In this document: piece by piece, positions 15,894 through 26,067 of the stretch
Layout: every line of letters starts with the position of its first letter
How positions within the stretch are numbered: position 1 is the first letter of the stretch
Source: an uncultured Acidobacteriaceae bacterium
GTDB taxonomy: Bacteria; Acidobacteriota; Terriglobia; Terriglobales; Acidobacteriaceae
Length of the DNA stretch: 64,000 nt
Direction: 5' to 3'
Assembly (NCBI GenBank): GCA_903842065.1
Contig: CAIMKZ010000005.1
Coordinates: 62,001 to 126,000, forward strand
The notes under the pieces: generated by a model
Told to the model about the DNA's origin: nothing
The model's database searches: none
The model's input: only the letters and a program-made list of their open reading frames with translations
Position numbers and translations under genes: made by a program

Positions 15894-17885
15894 ATGACCG
15901 AACCGAAGAACGACTCAGCATCGATAGCTTCTGACGATAAGAAGGGCCTGTCGCGCCGCTCCTTTCTCGCCGGCTCCGGAGGCGTGGCTGCCGCAGCGGC
16001 AGCCGCAACCACACTGTTGGGGCCCGGCGCCGTCGCCGCACAGGGTCCGCCTGCCGACCGCGACCTGGACCCGACTCGCCTTCGCGCCGATCGCATCAGC
16101 GAAGAGCCGCCCATCCCCGCCAAAGTTTCCGCGCCCAAAAAGACCGAGTACACCTGCGACGTGCTGGTGATCGGCGGAGGCTACGCCGGCGTAATGGCGG
16201 CCATCACCGCGCGGGAAGCCGGCCAGTCGGTCGTGCTCATCGACAAAGGCAAGCCCGGCTTCTCCGGCCTCAGCCCCTGGGTCAGCTCGCATCGCTGGTT
16301 CGACCCCGAGATGGGCGACAATCCGGACTACGTCCGCGAGCAGATGATGCGCGGCAGCCAGTACATATGCAACATGAACTGGGTCAACATCTGGATGCGG
16401 GAGTCGAAGGGCGTCTACCAGAAGCTCGCCGACCTGGGCCTGATGGACCGCTACACGCGCGCCGTCGATAGAGGCTTCGCTGAAGACCTGAACTTCGTAG
16501 GCTACCGCGAGTCGATCTCGCGCAACGACCGTCACGCCCACACCATCGAGGCGCTCGAGAAGAAGGGCGTCGATGTCTGCTACCACACCATGATCTCGAA
16601 CGTGATCGAGCAGGGCGGCAAGGTGGTCGGCGCCATCGGTTTCCATGTGCAATCCGGCGCAATCGTCACCTGCCACTCCAAGGCCATCGTCATGGCCATG
16701 GGCGGCGGCGTCTACAAGCCGGCCGGCTGGCCCACCAGCGGCATCAGCCACGACGGCATCTCTATCGGCTACCGGCTGGGGCTGCCCATCATCGGGCAGG
16801 AGTTCGACGACTTCCACGTCTCGGACTCGAACGAGCCGGCAAGCTCCTTCTACCCCAACGCATGGAACTACATTGAGAACGCCTGGCTGACCGGCGGCGA
16901 CTGGGCCAAGAATAATGCAGCCGCGGCTGGCGGTGGCGTGAACTCCACCATCCAAAAGCTCCATGCTGCGTTCGACGGCATCGAACCATGGGATGGCTCG
17001 CGAATTGAAGTGGGCCGCGCCATGGCCGGAACCAAGAGCGGCCGGCCCGATGACATCCGCCTCGGCAAGCTCAACACCACCATCCCCAAGGGCGACGCCT
17101 ACGGCTGCGCGGCCGGCTTCGGCATGCACCTGACCAACGGCATCTTCTGCGGCGTCGACGATATGGTCGGCTACACCGGCATCCCCGGGCTCTACGTGGC
17201 TGGCGATGGCACAGCCGGCAGCGCCATCGGCGGCGCGCAGTACGTCGGAGGACGCGGATTCACGTCGAACTTTGTTGCTACTCAGGGCAAGCAGGCCGCC
17301 ACCGCAGCTGCCGCTTACGCCCGCTCCAACTCGCTTGAGAAGATCGCAAGCGGCACCATCGAGAGCGAGACCGAAAAGATCCTGGCGCCGATGAAGCTGA
17401 AGAAGGGCTTCTCTGCCAACTGGGCGCTCGACGGACTGCACGGCATCATGGCTCCGGCCTGGACGATCGTTATCAAGCACGCCGACCGGCTCAACGCCGC
17501 GCTCACGCAGGTTGCATACATGCGCGACCATGTAGTGCCGAAGCTTCAGGCGATCGACAGCCACGACCTGCGCTATTGCCACGAGATGCGCCACAAGGTG
17601 CTTGAGGCGGAGATGAAGCTGCGCTCCAACCTGGCCCGCCAGGAGAGCCGCGGCGCGCACTACCGCGAAGACTTCCCATTCCGCGACGACAAGAACTTCC
17701 TCTGCTACATCGGAGTGCAGAAGGGCGCCGATGGCCAGATGGCCGTCTCCAAAGTCCCCATCAAGGACGATTGGAAGGGCGACCTGAAGGAAGAGTTCAC
17801 GCGCCGCTACGGCAACGTCTTCTATCCCGGCGAGGTAGAGGCTCTGCACCTGACGGTCGCAGAGAAGCCAAAGTCCCGCGGCTGA
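15894..17885 (+). CDS. Tat-exported FAD-dependent oxidoreductase, fumarate reductase / succinate dehydrogenase flavoprotein-like
   Basis: A 663-residue flavoprotein. The N terminus has a twin-arginine signal (LSRRSFLAGSGGVAAAAAAA, ending near VAAQ), then a Rossmann FAD site (VLVIGGGYAGVMAAITAREAG) and a C-terminal FAD segment GLYVAGDGTAGSAIGGAQY. The fold resembles FrdA/AprA, but I do not see the usual fumarate-reductase HGANRLG-type motif; the corresponding region is GGAQYVGGRGFTSNF. The substrate is therefore open. I place the start at ATG 15894, eight bases after GAGG; the frame is open much farther upstream, but that part is not protein-like. The next gene, 53 bases on, is an iron-sulfur/cytochrome b partner. 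Confidence 0.85.
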   Translation: MTEPKNDSASIASDDKKGLSRRSFLAGSGGVAAAAAAATTLLGPGAVAAQGPPADRDLDPTRLRADRISEEPPIPAKVSAPKKTEYTCDVLVIGGGYAGVMAAITAREAGQSVVLIDKGKPGFSGLSPWVSSHRWFDPEMGDNPDYVREQMMRGSQYICNMNWVNIWMRESKGVYQKLADLGLMDRYTRAVDRGFAEDLNFVGYRESISRNDRHAHTIEALEKKGVDVCYHTMISNVIEQGGKVVGAIGFHVQSGAIVTCHSKAIVMAMGGGVYKPAGWPTSGISHDGISIGYRLGLPIIGQEFDDFHVSDSNEPASSFYPNAWNYIENAWLTGGDWAKNNAAAAGGGVNSTIQKLHAAFDGIEPWDGSRIEVGRAMAGTKSGRPDDIRLGKLNTTIPKGDAYGCAAGFGMHLTNGIFCGVDDMVGYTGIPGLYVAGDGTAGSAIGGAQYVGGRGFTSNFVATQGKQAATAAAAYARSNSLEKIASGTIESETEKILAPMKLKKGFSANWALDGLHGIMAPAWTIVIKHADRLNAALTQVAYMRDHVVPKLQAIDSHDLRYCHEMRHKVLEAEMKLRSNLARQESRGAHYREDFPFRDDKNFLCYIGVQKGADGQMAVSKVPIKDDWKGDLKEEFTRRYGNVFYPGEVEALHLTVAEKPKSRG

Positions 17886-17938
17886 TCTCGTTCGTCTAAA
17901 TAAGTATCCGGAGCAAAGCGAATTTTGAGGAGTTACCA

Positions 17939-18982
17939 GTGAGCGTTCAACGATACGATCTAAACCGGTGCATCGGCTGCCGCAACTGCGTCGAAGTCTG
18001 CCCCATGGACGTCTTCCGCTTTAACGAGGATGTGAACAAATCCGTCATCGCTTATCCGGAGAACTGCCAGACCTGCGGACAGTGCTACGTCTACTGCCTG
18101 GGCCACTCGCTGGCCATGAGCGGTGAGGCCCACGCCTATCCGCTGACCAGCGTGCGCGCGGCCTCGAAGATGCCGATGAACCGGCAACTGCTCGTCTCCG
18201 ACAATCCGAAGAGCCGCATCGTGATGCCTGCGGTGGTGGCTGTGCTGGGCGGCATGTTCGCGCACAACGCACTGGCGTGGAACCGCAAGGCTCAGGAGAA
18301 GCGCGCCACGGCCTCAGTCGAGACAGTCACGCGCATGAGCCTCGCGCAACGCTGGCAGCACTTTGTATCGCTGATCAGCTTCATCGTGCTGGTCTTCACC
18401 GGCTTCGGTATGCGCTATATGGGTGTATGGCTTGAGAACACCTTCGGCTTCGGCCGCCACGCGCTCAAGATCGTGCACCTCGGCGCGGGCTGCGCGCTGC
18501 TGGCCATCGGACTCTTCCACCTTATCTACATCGTCGCCACGCGCGAAGGTCGCAAGCTCATCTACGACGTATTCCCGCGCGGCAAAGACGTCGCCGACAT
18601 CTTCCGCGCCATTGGCTACAACCTGCATCTGCGCAAAGACAAGCCCAAGTACGGCCGCTTTGCCTACGCCGAAAAGGTCGAGTACTGGTCGCTGTTCGTG
18701 GGCACCATCACCATGGGCATCACCGGCCTGCTGATGTGGTTCTACGTCTGGGGCGGCCGCCTGCTTTCGGATTGGGGCGTCTCGTTTGCGCGCTCGTGGC
18801 ACTTCTGGGAGGCGGTGGTGGCCTCGCTGGCCATCGTCATCTGGCACTTCTATCATGTGATGATCGACCCCGATGTGGCCCCGATGAACTGGGCCTGGCG
18901 CGACGGCAAGATGCCCGCAGAACTTTATCGGCACGAGCACGAACTCGATACCGAGGCTGCGCCAGCACCGAAGAGCGAATAA
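17939..18982 (+). CDS. Fused 4Fe-4S ferredoxin / membrane cytochrome b subunit
   Basis: A 347-residue protein that probably links the upstream flavoprotein to the quinone pool. Residues 11-53 carry two 4Fe-4S sites: Cys11, 14, 17, 21 (CIGCRNCVEVCP) and Cys43, 46, 49, 53. From about residue 115 there is a multi-helix di-heme cytochrome b561 / formate dehydrogenase gamma-like domain, with histidines in QRWQHFVSL, HALKIVHLGAG, LFHLIY and IWHFYHVMID. It starts with GTG at 17939 behind TGAGGAG. Fe-S and cytochrome modules in one chain are less common than separate subunits. With the Tat flavoprotein it suggests a periplasm-facing flavin dehydrogenase or reductase. Confidence 0.85.
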   Translation: MSVQRYDLNRCIGCRNCVEVCPMDVFRFNEDVNKSVIAYPENCQTCGQCYVYCLGHSLAMSGEAHAYPLTSVRAASKMPMNRQLLVSDNPKSRIVMPAVVAVLGGMFAHNALAWNRKAQEKRATASVETVTRMSLAQRWQHFVSLISFIVLVFTGFGMRYMGVWLENTFGFGRHALKIVHLGAGCALLAIGLFHLIYIVATREGRKLIYDVFPRGKDVADIFRAIGYNLHLRKDKPKYGRFAYAEKVEYWSLFVGTITMGITGLLMWFYVWGGRLLSDWGVSFARSWHFWEAVVASLAIVIWHFYHVMIDPDVAPMNWAWRDGKMPAELYRHEHELDTEAAPAPKSE

Positions 18983-19002
18983 GACTGAACAGCTGCAAAG
19001 AC

Positions 19003-19038
19003 AAAAGCGGCGCGGGTCCTTCGACCCGCGCCGCTTTT
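19003..19038. terminator. Bidirectional intrinsic terminator
   Basis: AAAAGCGGCGCGGGTC pairs with GACCCGCGCCGCTTTT around a short loop, giving A-tract/T-tract ends in both directions. It serves the cytochrome b gene (+) and the DUF2892 operon (-). Confidence 0.9.
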
Positions 19039-19061
19039 GGGTGTTAGAAACTGCGATCTTC

Positions 19062-19274
19062 TCAGCTCTTGCAGCAGGACGATCCCGTGGTCTTGCATCC
19101 CAGCGCGCGCAGGATCGGCATGGCCGGGCACCAGTTGGTAAAGGCCGACTGAATCAGGTTCAGCGCCACAAAGACGGCGAGCCAGAGCCAGTAGTACGAC
19201 ACATAGTATGCAAGGGCGAGCGAGATCATTACGACGACTCCCGCCATCAGACGCAGTCCGCGTTCAACGGTCAT
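19062..19274 (-). CDS. DUF2892 (YgaP-type) small membrane protein
   Basis: A 70-residue protein with two membrane helices (residues 6-25 and 28-45). The family-typical NWCPAMPILRALGC follows, and the C terminus is Cys-rich, ending SSCCKS. The family often accompanies rhodanese or thiol/metal-related functions; the cysteines could bind metal or sulfane sulfur, which is inference. Its ATG is two bases after the RND pump's stop codon, so it is the last gene of that operon. Confidence 0.85.
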   Translation of the reverse strand: MTVERGLRLMAGVVVMISLALAYYVSYYWLWLAVFVALNLIQSAFTNWCPAMPILRALGCKTTGSSCCKS

Positions 19275-19276
19275 TG

Positions 19277-22200
19277 TTATTCTCCTTCTCCGGTTTCGGG
19301 TTCGGCTACCACAACGTTTTCATCGTTGCGGTGAGCCATGTAATAGAGGATGGGGATGGTGGGCCACGACAGGAACGTCGAGGAAATGGCTCCCGACATG
19401 AGCGCCACGGCCAGGCCCTGGAAGATGGGGTCGGTGAGGATTACGCTCGCGCCCACAACAACAGCCGCGGCAGTCAGCAGCATGGGACGGAATCGTATTG
19501 CGCCGGCGTCGATCACGGCCTCAGCAAGCGGCGCGCCCTGACGGCGGCGCAGCTCGATGAAGTCAACGAGGATGATCGAGTTGCGCACGATGATTCCAGC
19601 GCCGGCGATAAATCCGATCATCGACGTTGCAGTGAAGAATGCTCCCATCATCGCGTGCGCGGGCAGGATGCCGACCAGCGTAAGCGGAATCGGCGCCATG
19701 ATGATGAGCGGCACGATGAAGGAACGGAACCAGCCCACCACCAGAACATAGATCAACACCAGGACCGCTGCAAAAGCCAGTCCCAGGTCCCGAAACACTT
19801 CGATGGTGACCTGCCACTCGCCGTCCCACTTCATCGAGTAGTGATCGGTGGAGTCGGGCTGCTCGGAGTTGAGCCGCGCGAGCGTATAGCCTGCGGGCAG
19901 CTTGAGCCTGTCGAGCGCCTCGTTCATCTTGAGGATCGCGTAGACCGGGCTCTCTACCACTCCAGCCACGTCGCCCGTCACATAGGTAACGCGCTTGAGG
20001 TTCTTGTGATAAATGCTCTGCTCGATGGTGCCGGTGTCAACAGTAACCAGTTCACGCAGCGAGATCATCGATCCGTCGGCCGAGGGCAGCTTGATGGTTT
20101 CAAGCGCATTCTGGCTTGAGCGGTCGCTGCGTTCGAGTTCGACGACCAGAGGAATCGGCTCGCGCGACTTGCCGTCATGGATCAAACCTGCCTGCGCGCC
20201 TGAGGTAGCCATGGCCAGAGCGCGGGCCACATCGGCCACGGCGATGCCGTGCTGAGCGGCCTTCACCTGATCGACACGCGCCGTAATCTGCGCCTGAGGA
20301 TCGTCCACGTACCAGTCGATATCCACAACACCGGGCGTGCTGCTGTAGATGGACTTGATCTGCTCGGCAAGCTTGCGCTGCCCTTCGAGATCGGGCCCGT
20401 AGATCTCGCTGACCAGCGTTTGCAGCACCGGAGGTCCGGGCGGAACCTCGCTCACCGCCACGCGCGCGCCGAACTGCGCCGCGATCTGGTTGAGAATCGG
20501 CCGAAGGCGCTTAGCAATGGCGTGGCTCTGCTCTCTGCGCTCCTTCGTCGGAGTAAGGTTGACCTGAATGTCCGCCTGATTCGGCTGACGGCGCATGTAG
20601 TAGTGGCGCACCAGCCCGTTGAAGTTATAGGGGCCGGAAGTGCCGACATACTGCTGCACATTGGCAACGTCCTGCTGGCGGCCCAGCGCATCGCCCATGG
20701 CCTGGGTCACGCGCAGCGTCTGCTCAAGCGGCGTACCCTCTGGCATGTTGATGATGACCTGCAACTCGCTCTTGTTGTCGAAGGGCAGCATTTTGACGCG
20801 AACCAGCTTGAGCGGCACCAGCAGCACGGAGACAAGCAGCAGCACGATCACCGCGGCAAAGAACAGCAGACGGTTGCGGCCCGATGCGATGAGCGGCTGC
20901 ATGACTTTGCGGTAGAGGCGCGTGCGCCAGTTCTCCTGCTCTGGCTCGAGCAGGTGCGCGCCCTTCAGGTGTCCTCCGACTAGCCGCATCGCGGCCCACG
21001 GAGAAACAACAAACGCAACCATCAGCGAGAAGAGCATGGCAGCCGATGCGCCCACCGGAATGGGCCGCATATACGGACCCATCAATCCGCGCACAAAGGC
21101 CATTGGCATCACCGCGGCCAGCACGCCGAAGGTGGCGAGGATTGTTGGATTGCCCACTTCGGCTACGGCTTCAACCGTGACATCGACACGCGGGCGGTGC
21201 CGGTTCTCGGGCAGCCGGTAGTGGCGCACGATATTTTCGACTACGACAATCGCATCGTCTACGAGGATTCCAATCGAAAAGATCAGCGCAAAGAGCGTGA
21301 CGCGGTTGATGGTGTAGCCGAGGAAGTAGAAGACCGCCATGGTGAGCGCCAGCGTGACCGGAATGGCCAGCAGCACCACGCCGGACTCGCGCCAGCCGAG
21401 GAAGAGCGCTACAAGGAACGTAACCGAGAGCGTGGCCAGCAGCAGGTGTTCAAGCAACTCATCGGACTTGGCCTTGGCCGTGTCGCCGTAGTTGCGCGTC
21501 GTGGTCACGGTCACATCGGCCGGAATCCTGACGCCCTTCATGGCGTCGATGTGCGCCAGAACCGCGTTCGCAATGTCGGTGGCGTTGGTGCCTTTGCGCT
21601 TGGCCACGGTGATGCTTACGGCAGGATATTGTCGCGGCGAAGGGCCGGCCGTGCCGTACTGCACGTAGTCTGAAGGCTCCGCGGGACCATCGACGATCTT
21701 CTCAGCCACGTCACCAAGGTGAACGGGGCGACCGTGATCGACGGCGACTACCACGGACGCAACATCTTCGGTGCTTGAGAACAGGTTCCCGGCATCGAGC
21801 CGTATTTCGCTGTTGCCGTTCGTTAAGCTACCAGCTTGCAAACTGGCGTTCGCAGCCTGCAAACGGACTGCGATAGCGGCTGCGGAGACTCCGTAGCCGC
21901 TGAGCTTTGCCGAGCTTAAGATCACGCGCATGGTGCGCGGCAGCCCGCCGATCACGCTCGTCTCAGAGACATCGGGAATCTGCTCGATCTCGTGCTGCAC
22001 TTCGTCGGCGATGGCGCGCAGCTTGTATCCGTCGTAGTGCTCGCCCCACATGGTTAGCGCAAGAATTGGCACATCGTCGATCGACCGTGACTTGATGAGC
22101 GGCTGCGAAATGCCTGGCGGGAAGCGGTCAAAGTTTGAGTAGAGCTTGCTATAGACCTTGATGAGCGCGTCGTCCTGCGGCGTGCCGACGAGGAAGCGCA

Positions 22201-22498
22201 CGATGACCAGGCTCTGGCCCGGGCTCGATGTCGAATAGACGTATTCGACGCCGGAGATCTCATGCACCAGCGATTCGATAGGCGCGGTGACACGCTGCTC
22301 GACCTCGGTCGCCGATGCTCCCGGCATAGCCGTCATGATGTCGAGCATGGGCACAACGATCTGCGGGTCCTCTTCGCGCGGAATCGCCACCACGGCGAAG
22401 ATGCCGATGACGAGCGAGGTAACGATTGCCAGCGGCGTCAGCTTGGAGTTGACGAAAGCTTTGGCCAGCCGGCCGGCGAGTCCGAGGTTCTCCTTCAT
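19277..22498 (-). CDS. RND efflux pump, inner-membrane permease (AcrB-like)
   Basis: A 1073-residue proton-driven transporter with twelve predicted helices and two large periplasmic loops. The TM4 proton-relay sequence is [13 protein letters not shown], with the paired Asp typical of drug/HAE-type pumps rather than CzcA-type metal pumps. The periplasmic start [13 protein letters not shown] and the [13 protein letters not shown] segment resemble the broad HAE group. Its ATG overlaps the stop of the adaptor gene (ATGA), so the two are translationally coupled. With the adaptor and TolC-like protein it forms a complete tripartite exporter. The substrate is unknown. Confidence 0.93.
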   Translation of the reverse strand: MKENLGLAGRLAKAFVNSKLTPLAIVTSLVIGIFAVVAIPREEDPQIVVPMLDIMTAMPGASATEVEQRVTAPIESLVHEISGVEYVYSTSSPGQSLVIVRFLVGTPQDDALIKVYSKLYSNFDRFPPGISQPLIKSRSIDDVPILALTMWGEHYDGYKLRAIADEVQHEIEQIPDVSETSVIGGLPRTMRVILSSAKLSGYGVSAAAIAVRLQAANASLQAGSLTNGNSEIRLDAGNLFSSTEDVASVVVAVDHGRPVHLGDVAEKIVDGPAEPSDYVQYGTAGPSPRQYPAVSITVAKRKGTNATDIANAVLAHIDAMKGVRIPADVTVTTTRNYGDTAKAKSDELLEHLLLATLSVTFLVALFLGWRESGVVLLAIPVTLALTMAVFYFLGYTINRVTLFALIFSIGILVDDAIVVVENIVRHYRLPENRHRPRVDVTVEAVAEVGNPTILATFGVLAAVMPMAFVRGLMGPYMRPIPVGASAAMLFSLMVAFVVSPWAAMRLVGGHLKGAHLLEPEQENWRTRLYRKVMQPLIASGRNRLLFFAAVIVLLLVSVLLVPLKLVRVKMLPFDNKSELQVIINMPEGTPLEQTLRVTQAMGDALGRQQDVANVQQYVGTSGPYNFNGLVRHYYMRRQPNQADIQVNLTPTKERREQSHAIAKRLRPILNQIAAQFGARVAVSEVPPGPPVLQTLVSEIYGPDLEGQRKLAEQIKSIYSSTPGVVDIDWYVDDPQAQITARVDQVKAAQHGIAVADVARALAMATSGAQAGLIHDGKSREPIPLVVELERSDRSSQNALETIKLPSADGSMISLRELVTVDTGTIEQSIYHKNLKRVTYVTGDVAGVVESPVYAILKMNEALDRLKLPAGYTLARLNSEQPDSTDHYSMKWDGEWQVTIEVFRDLGLAFAAVLVLIYVLVVGWFRSFIVPLIIMAPIPLTLVGILPAHAMMGAFFTATSMIGFIAGAGIIVRNSIILVDFIELRRRQGAPLAEAVIDAGAIRFRPMLLTAAAVVVGASVILTDPIFQGLAVALMSGAISSTFLSWPTIPILYYMAHRNDENVVVAEPETGEGE

Positions 22499-23601
22499 GG
22501 CTGGACCTCAATGCGCTTTCCGGCGATCTCGCGATCTCCCGGAGCATCGACCAGCCGTTCGCCCGCAGCGAGGCCGGAGAGGATTTCGACACGATCTCCA
22601 TGCGCCGCACCCAGAGTGATGTAGCGCAACTGCGCTATGCCCTGCGCGTCGAGAACGTAGGCACACTCAAGCGAGCCGCGAATCACAATTGCCGAACGAG
22701 CCGCAAGAATCGCGTTCGTCGAGCCTTTTGCGATATCGACCGCGCCATACATTCCGGCGCGAGCCTGATTCGAAGCCGGCAGCCCGATCTTGACCGTGAA
22801 GCTGTGGCTTGCCGCGTCGGCCGCGGGCAGAATCTGTGCCACCGCACCGCTGAGCGGCTGCGAGACACCATCAATGGTGACGGGCGCCTTCATGCCCACG
22901 CGCACCGAGGCAATCGCCGACTCGTCGATCGTCGCCTGCAACTCAAGCGGGCCAGTCTGGTCGATCTGCACCAGCGGCACACCGGGCGCGGCCATGGCGC
23001 CGGGGTCCACCATGCGCGCTGTAACAACACCGGCGAACGGCGCAACCAGCCGCGTGTATCCCTGCATGGCGCGCGCGGCTGCGGCCTGCTGGCGAGCGGC
23101 CTCGGACTGTGAACGAGCGGCTTCAAGCTGCGCGTTCGCGCCTTCAGCACGGCGAGCCACTTCGTCCATCTCCTGCGCGCTGACGCTCTTCTCGGCCTCA
23201 AGCTGGCGGAAACGGGTAAGCGTACTCGAAGCCAATGACGCGTTGCTGCGCGCGGCGGCCTCTGCGCTCTCGGCAGCGGCAACCGCAGCCTTCGCGCCTG
23301 CAGCCTGCGCATCGAGCGCAGCGCCGTCGAGGATCACGAGCGTCTGACCGGCGCGAACCTGATCGCCCTCGCGCACCAGAACCTGCTGCACCCGCCCCAT
23401 CACCTGCGCCGAGATAGTCGCGCTCTGCTTTGCGTGAACCGTGCCTATCGCGTGCAACAGAGCTGAAACCTGCTCTTGCGAGCTTGTAACTACGCGCGCC
23501 CGTACCGTTTCCACTGTGGAAGGCTTTGCCGCTTCGTTCGAGTGGCAGCCTGTAGCCAGTGCCGCTCCCACGAGAATTAGTCCAGATAGATAGCGCTTCA
23601 T
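22495..23601 (-). CDS. RND periplasmic adaptor lipoprotein (membrane fusion protein)
   Basis: A 368-residue adaptor that bridges pump and outer-membrane channel. The start ATG at 23601 follows GGAGGAACTGG and gives a lipoprotein signal with lipobox LATGC; an ATG 30 codons upstream lies inside the TolC-like gene and adds no recognisable sequence. The order is lipoyl-like beta segment ([15 protein letters not shown]), Ala/Gln-rich coiled-coil hairpin (about residues 90-170), lipoyl second half ([17 protein letters not shown]), beta-barrel and membrane-proximal domains. It overlaps both neighbours by four bases (ATGA). Confidence 0.92.
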   Translation of the reverse strand: MKRYLSGLILVGAALATGCHSNEAAKPSTVETVRARVVTSSQEQVSALLHAIGTVHAKQSATISAQVMGRVQQVLVREGDQVRAGQTLVILDGAALDAQAAGAKAAVAAAESAEAAARSNASLASSTLTRFRQLEAEKSVSAQEMDEVARRAEGANAQLEAARSQSEAARQQAAAARAMQGYTRLVAPFAGVVTARMVDPGAMAAPGVPLVQIDQTGPLELQATIDESAIASVRVGMKAPVTIDGVSQPLSGAVAQILPAADAASHSFTVKIGLPASNQARAGMYGAVDIAKGSTNAILAARSAIVIRGSLECAYVLDAQGIAQLRYITLGAAHGDRVEILSGLAAGERLVDAPGDREIAGKRIEVQP

Positions 23602-24944
23602 TCCAGTTCCTCCGCTGTTGCTGGGCTTAGCGCCCCTTCCGCATAGAGCAGTTGTGCATACGCCATGGCGTTGCCGTAGACTGCCTTCCAATAATTCGAC
23701 TGTGCCTCGCGCTCGGCATCCTCGGCGCGAAACAGATCGGTGATCGTGGCCAGCCCCGCGCCGTATCGGTTCTTCACGATGCGCAGGCTCTCGGTTGCCT
23801 GCTCCATCGCCGCATGAGCTGTCGCGAGTGACTGCCCGGCGGTCTTCCGCGCGATGTGGGCGCGATTGACCTGGAGCCGCACATCAAGCTCAGCCTGCTT
23901 TACCTGCGCCTCGGCGCGCGTGCGTGCTGCCGACTCGCGCTTGAGCTGTTCACGCTTTGCGAACGGCATCAGGTCAAGGCTGATCTGCACGCCCGCCACC
24001 CAGTTGTTGCCGCCCGAACTGGTCAGCGATCCGCGATCCTCTTCCCAGTTTCCGTAAGCGGCAATGCGAGGTCCAAAGTCAGACCGCGCGGAGCTCACTG
24101 CAACGATTTGCGCGTCGCGGGCACTGCCCATAGCTGCCAGATCGGAGCGTGCTTTCAGTGCAAGAGCCTGCTCGTCGGCGAGCGTGGACTCAGGAAATCC
24201 CTTCGCCTCGATCGGCTTTAACTCGGTAGGCTGTAGATCGCTTGCGCCCATCGCCGCGCCAAGCTCGGCCCATGCAATTTCAAGTGCGCCGCGCGCGGCG
24301 ATCAGTTCCTGCTTGCGCGCCGCCGCGTTTACCTCCGCCGCCATGCGGTCGGAGTCCACTGCCAGCCCGGCCTTCACGTGCGCTGCGGCATCGTTGACCA
24401 GCGCCTCAGCCGTCTGCTGCTCGTGCACGGCCACTTCCAGCGTGCGCTGGGCGAAGAGCACCGACTGATAAGCAGCGACAACTCGCATCACAATCTGCTG
24501 GTCAGAGGCCTTTGCTGCTTCACCCGCGCTCTTCGCAAACAGATCGGTACGGTGGATCTCTTTCTCGGTCTTCCACGAATCGAATGCCATCCACTGCCCG
24601 CTGAAACGCGTGGAGAAGTTGCCGATGGGGCTGGGCCGGTTGAGCGCGTTGAGCGCGAAGTTGGCCTGCGTAAACTGACGCTCACGCAGCCGCTCGCCGA
24701 AGACGTACACCGGGTCGTTGCCCCGCGAGATGTCTTCGATGAAGCTGAGCTGGGGCAGCAGTCCGGTCCGTGCCTGTTTTTGCGCGGCACTGGCAGCATC
24801 CGTATCGGCCTTTGCAATTGTCGCCTGCGGACTCTGGCCGAGCGCACGATCGATGGCCTCGCGCAGGGTGAGCGTTTGAGCGCCCGCTACGGCTTGGAGC
24901 GCGGCAAAAGCAACAATATGTATCAGATAGTATTTGGATCTCAT
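23598..24944 (-). CDS. TolC-family outer-membrane efflux protein
   Basis: A 448-residue channel protein. The start at 24944 gives a signal peptide MRSKYYLIHIVAFAALQAVAGAQ; the frame is open 19 codons further upstream but without signal-like character. The mature part has the duplicated OEP pattern: TLREAIDRALGQSP at the start and long Ala/Glu-rich helices in each half (AAYQSVLFAQRTLEVAVHEQQ; GQSLATAHAAMEQATESLRI). The repeat ends in RYGAGLATITDLFRAEDAEREAQ, the usual C-terminal signature. First gene of the pump set, 73 bases after the sigma factor gene. Confidence 0.92.
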   Translation of the reverse strand: MRSKYYLIHIVAFAALQAVAGAQTLTLREAIDRALGQSPQATIAKADTDAASAAQKQARTGLLPQLSFIEDISRGNDPVYVFGERLRERQFTQANFALNALNRPSPIGNFSTRFSGQWMAFDSWKTEKEIHRTDLFAKSAGEAAKASDQQIVMRVVAAYQSVLFAQRTLEVAVHEQQTAEALVNDAAAHVKAGLAVDSDRMAAEVNAAARKQELIAARGALEIAWAELGAAMGASDLQPTELKPIEAKGFPESTLADEQALALKARSDLAAMGSARDAQIVAVSSARSDFGPRIAAYGNWEEDRGSLTSSGGNNWVAGVQISLDLMPFAKREQLKRESAARTRAEAQVKQAELDVRLQVNRAHIARKTAGQSLATAHAAMEQATESLRIVKNRYGAGLATITDLFRAEDAEREAQSNYWKAVYGNAMAYAQLLYAEGALSPATAEELE

Positions 24945-25017
24945 GGTGCTCACAATCCTTAGTAAGGAGCGTACACCCGATGAAATCCCACGAATGGCCA
25001 AATCGTTACAAGTTATC

Positions 25018-25917
25018 TTAGATATTTTTTGCGTGCTCGGATTTTAACAGCCGCAGGTACTCCCGGGTGAGCAGCGTCCGCAGCCGGCGGGTCGTGGCCG
25101 CCGAGCAGGGAACCTCAAGCGACCGGCAGCGATCGATGGCCGCGCGCAGATCCTGAATAAATGCCACGCAGGCCGGACAGGCCTCAATGTGCGCGTCCAT
25201 CTGTTCGCACTTGAGCGTCTCGATGCGCCCGTCGAGGTACTCCGAGAGGTTGCCGAAGAGGTCGCGGCAGCCCATGGGCCGCCTGGCAGAAGTTGAATGC
25301 GTGTTGCGGGCGGGTTTGCGCGTGACGGCTCGTTTCTTCTTCACTGCGGCCGTCAGACTGCCGTACTCCTTGCGCAGCAGCAGACGCGCGCGATGCAACC
25401 GCACCCGCACGGTGCCGGACTTGAGTGAAAGAATCTGCGCCACCTCCTCGGTGTCCAGTTCCTCCATGTCGTGGAGCACAAGCACCATGCGAAGCTGTGG
25501 CGGCAGCCGGAGAACGGCTTGCTCAATCAGCCGCTGTTCCTGCGCGCTTATGGCGCGCTTCTCCGGGCCGGGCCTTGAGTCGGCCAGCAGCCTGCCTAAT
25601 TCAGCATCGTCGGGCATCAGTTCATCGAGCGATACATGCCGGGAGGCCGTAGCGCTCTTGCCGCGCATTCGCCAGCAGCGGTTGCGCGTAACCGTGTAGA
25701 GCCAGACCGCCAGCGCCGAGGGGTCTTCGATCCGCAACAGATGCTCCAGGCTGCGGTACAGCACCTCCTGCATAGTGTCTTCGGCATCCTCGCGGTGGCC
25801 GCAGACCTTCATGCTGAAGGAGTAAACCGTGTTTTGGAGCAGGCCGATGGCCTTCTCGATATCCTGCGGCGAATCGCCGCGGAGGAGACCGATAGCCTGG
25901 GAAAGTTCTGGGCGCAT
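25018..25917 (-). CDS. ECF sigma factor fused to a zinc-finger (zf-HC2) anti-sigma-like domain
   Basis: A 299-residue protein. Residues about 25-85 form sigma region 2 (GHREDAEDTMQEVLYRSLEH, then WLYTVTRNRCWR). Residues about 130-185 form region 4 with the helix-turn-helix (EELDTEEVAQILSLKSGTVRVRLHRAR). After a basic linker, residues about 215-255 have CRDLFGNLSEYLDGR followed by HIEACPACVAF, the Cys-His-Cys-Cys pattern of zf-HC2 anti-sigma domains. Sigma factor and its usual antagonist are normally separate proteins, so this fusion may self-inhibit. It is upstream of and co-directional with the TolC/RND genes, which it may control. Confidence 0.9.
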   Translation of the reverse strand: MRPELSQAIGLLRGDSPQDIEKAIGLLQNTVYSFSMKVCGHREDAEDTMQEVLYRSLEHLLRIEDPSALAVWLYTVTRNRCWRMRGKSATASRHVSLDELMPDDAELGRLLADSRPGPEKRAISAQEQRLIEQAVLRLPPQLRMVLVLHDMEELDTEEVAQILSLKSGTVRVRLHRARLLLRKEYGSLTAAVKKKRAVTRKPARNTHSTSARRPMGCRDLFGNLSEYLDGRIETLKCEQMDAHIEACPACVAFIQDLRAAIDRCRSLEVPCSAATTRRLRTLLTREYLRLLKSEHAKNI

Positions 25918-26067
25918 GGGTCGATTCGATAGGTCAATTCCAGTATAGTTGCCCCGGCAAAATTCCAGCCAAAACCAGATTCCTGCGTGCTACTATGGTT
26001 GGCCATAGAGTCCTACCCCCTCCGAGGACTCACTGAGTCTGGGAATCGTTCGCATGAAAGGCACACT

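Noticed and set aside
15915-17849. A 644-codon minus-strand open frame opposite the flavoprotein
   Set aside because: Shadow of the Tat flavoprotein gene. The plus strand has FAD motifs, a Tat signal and a ribosome site; the minus frame has none.
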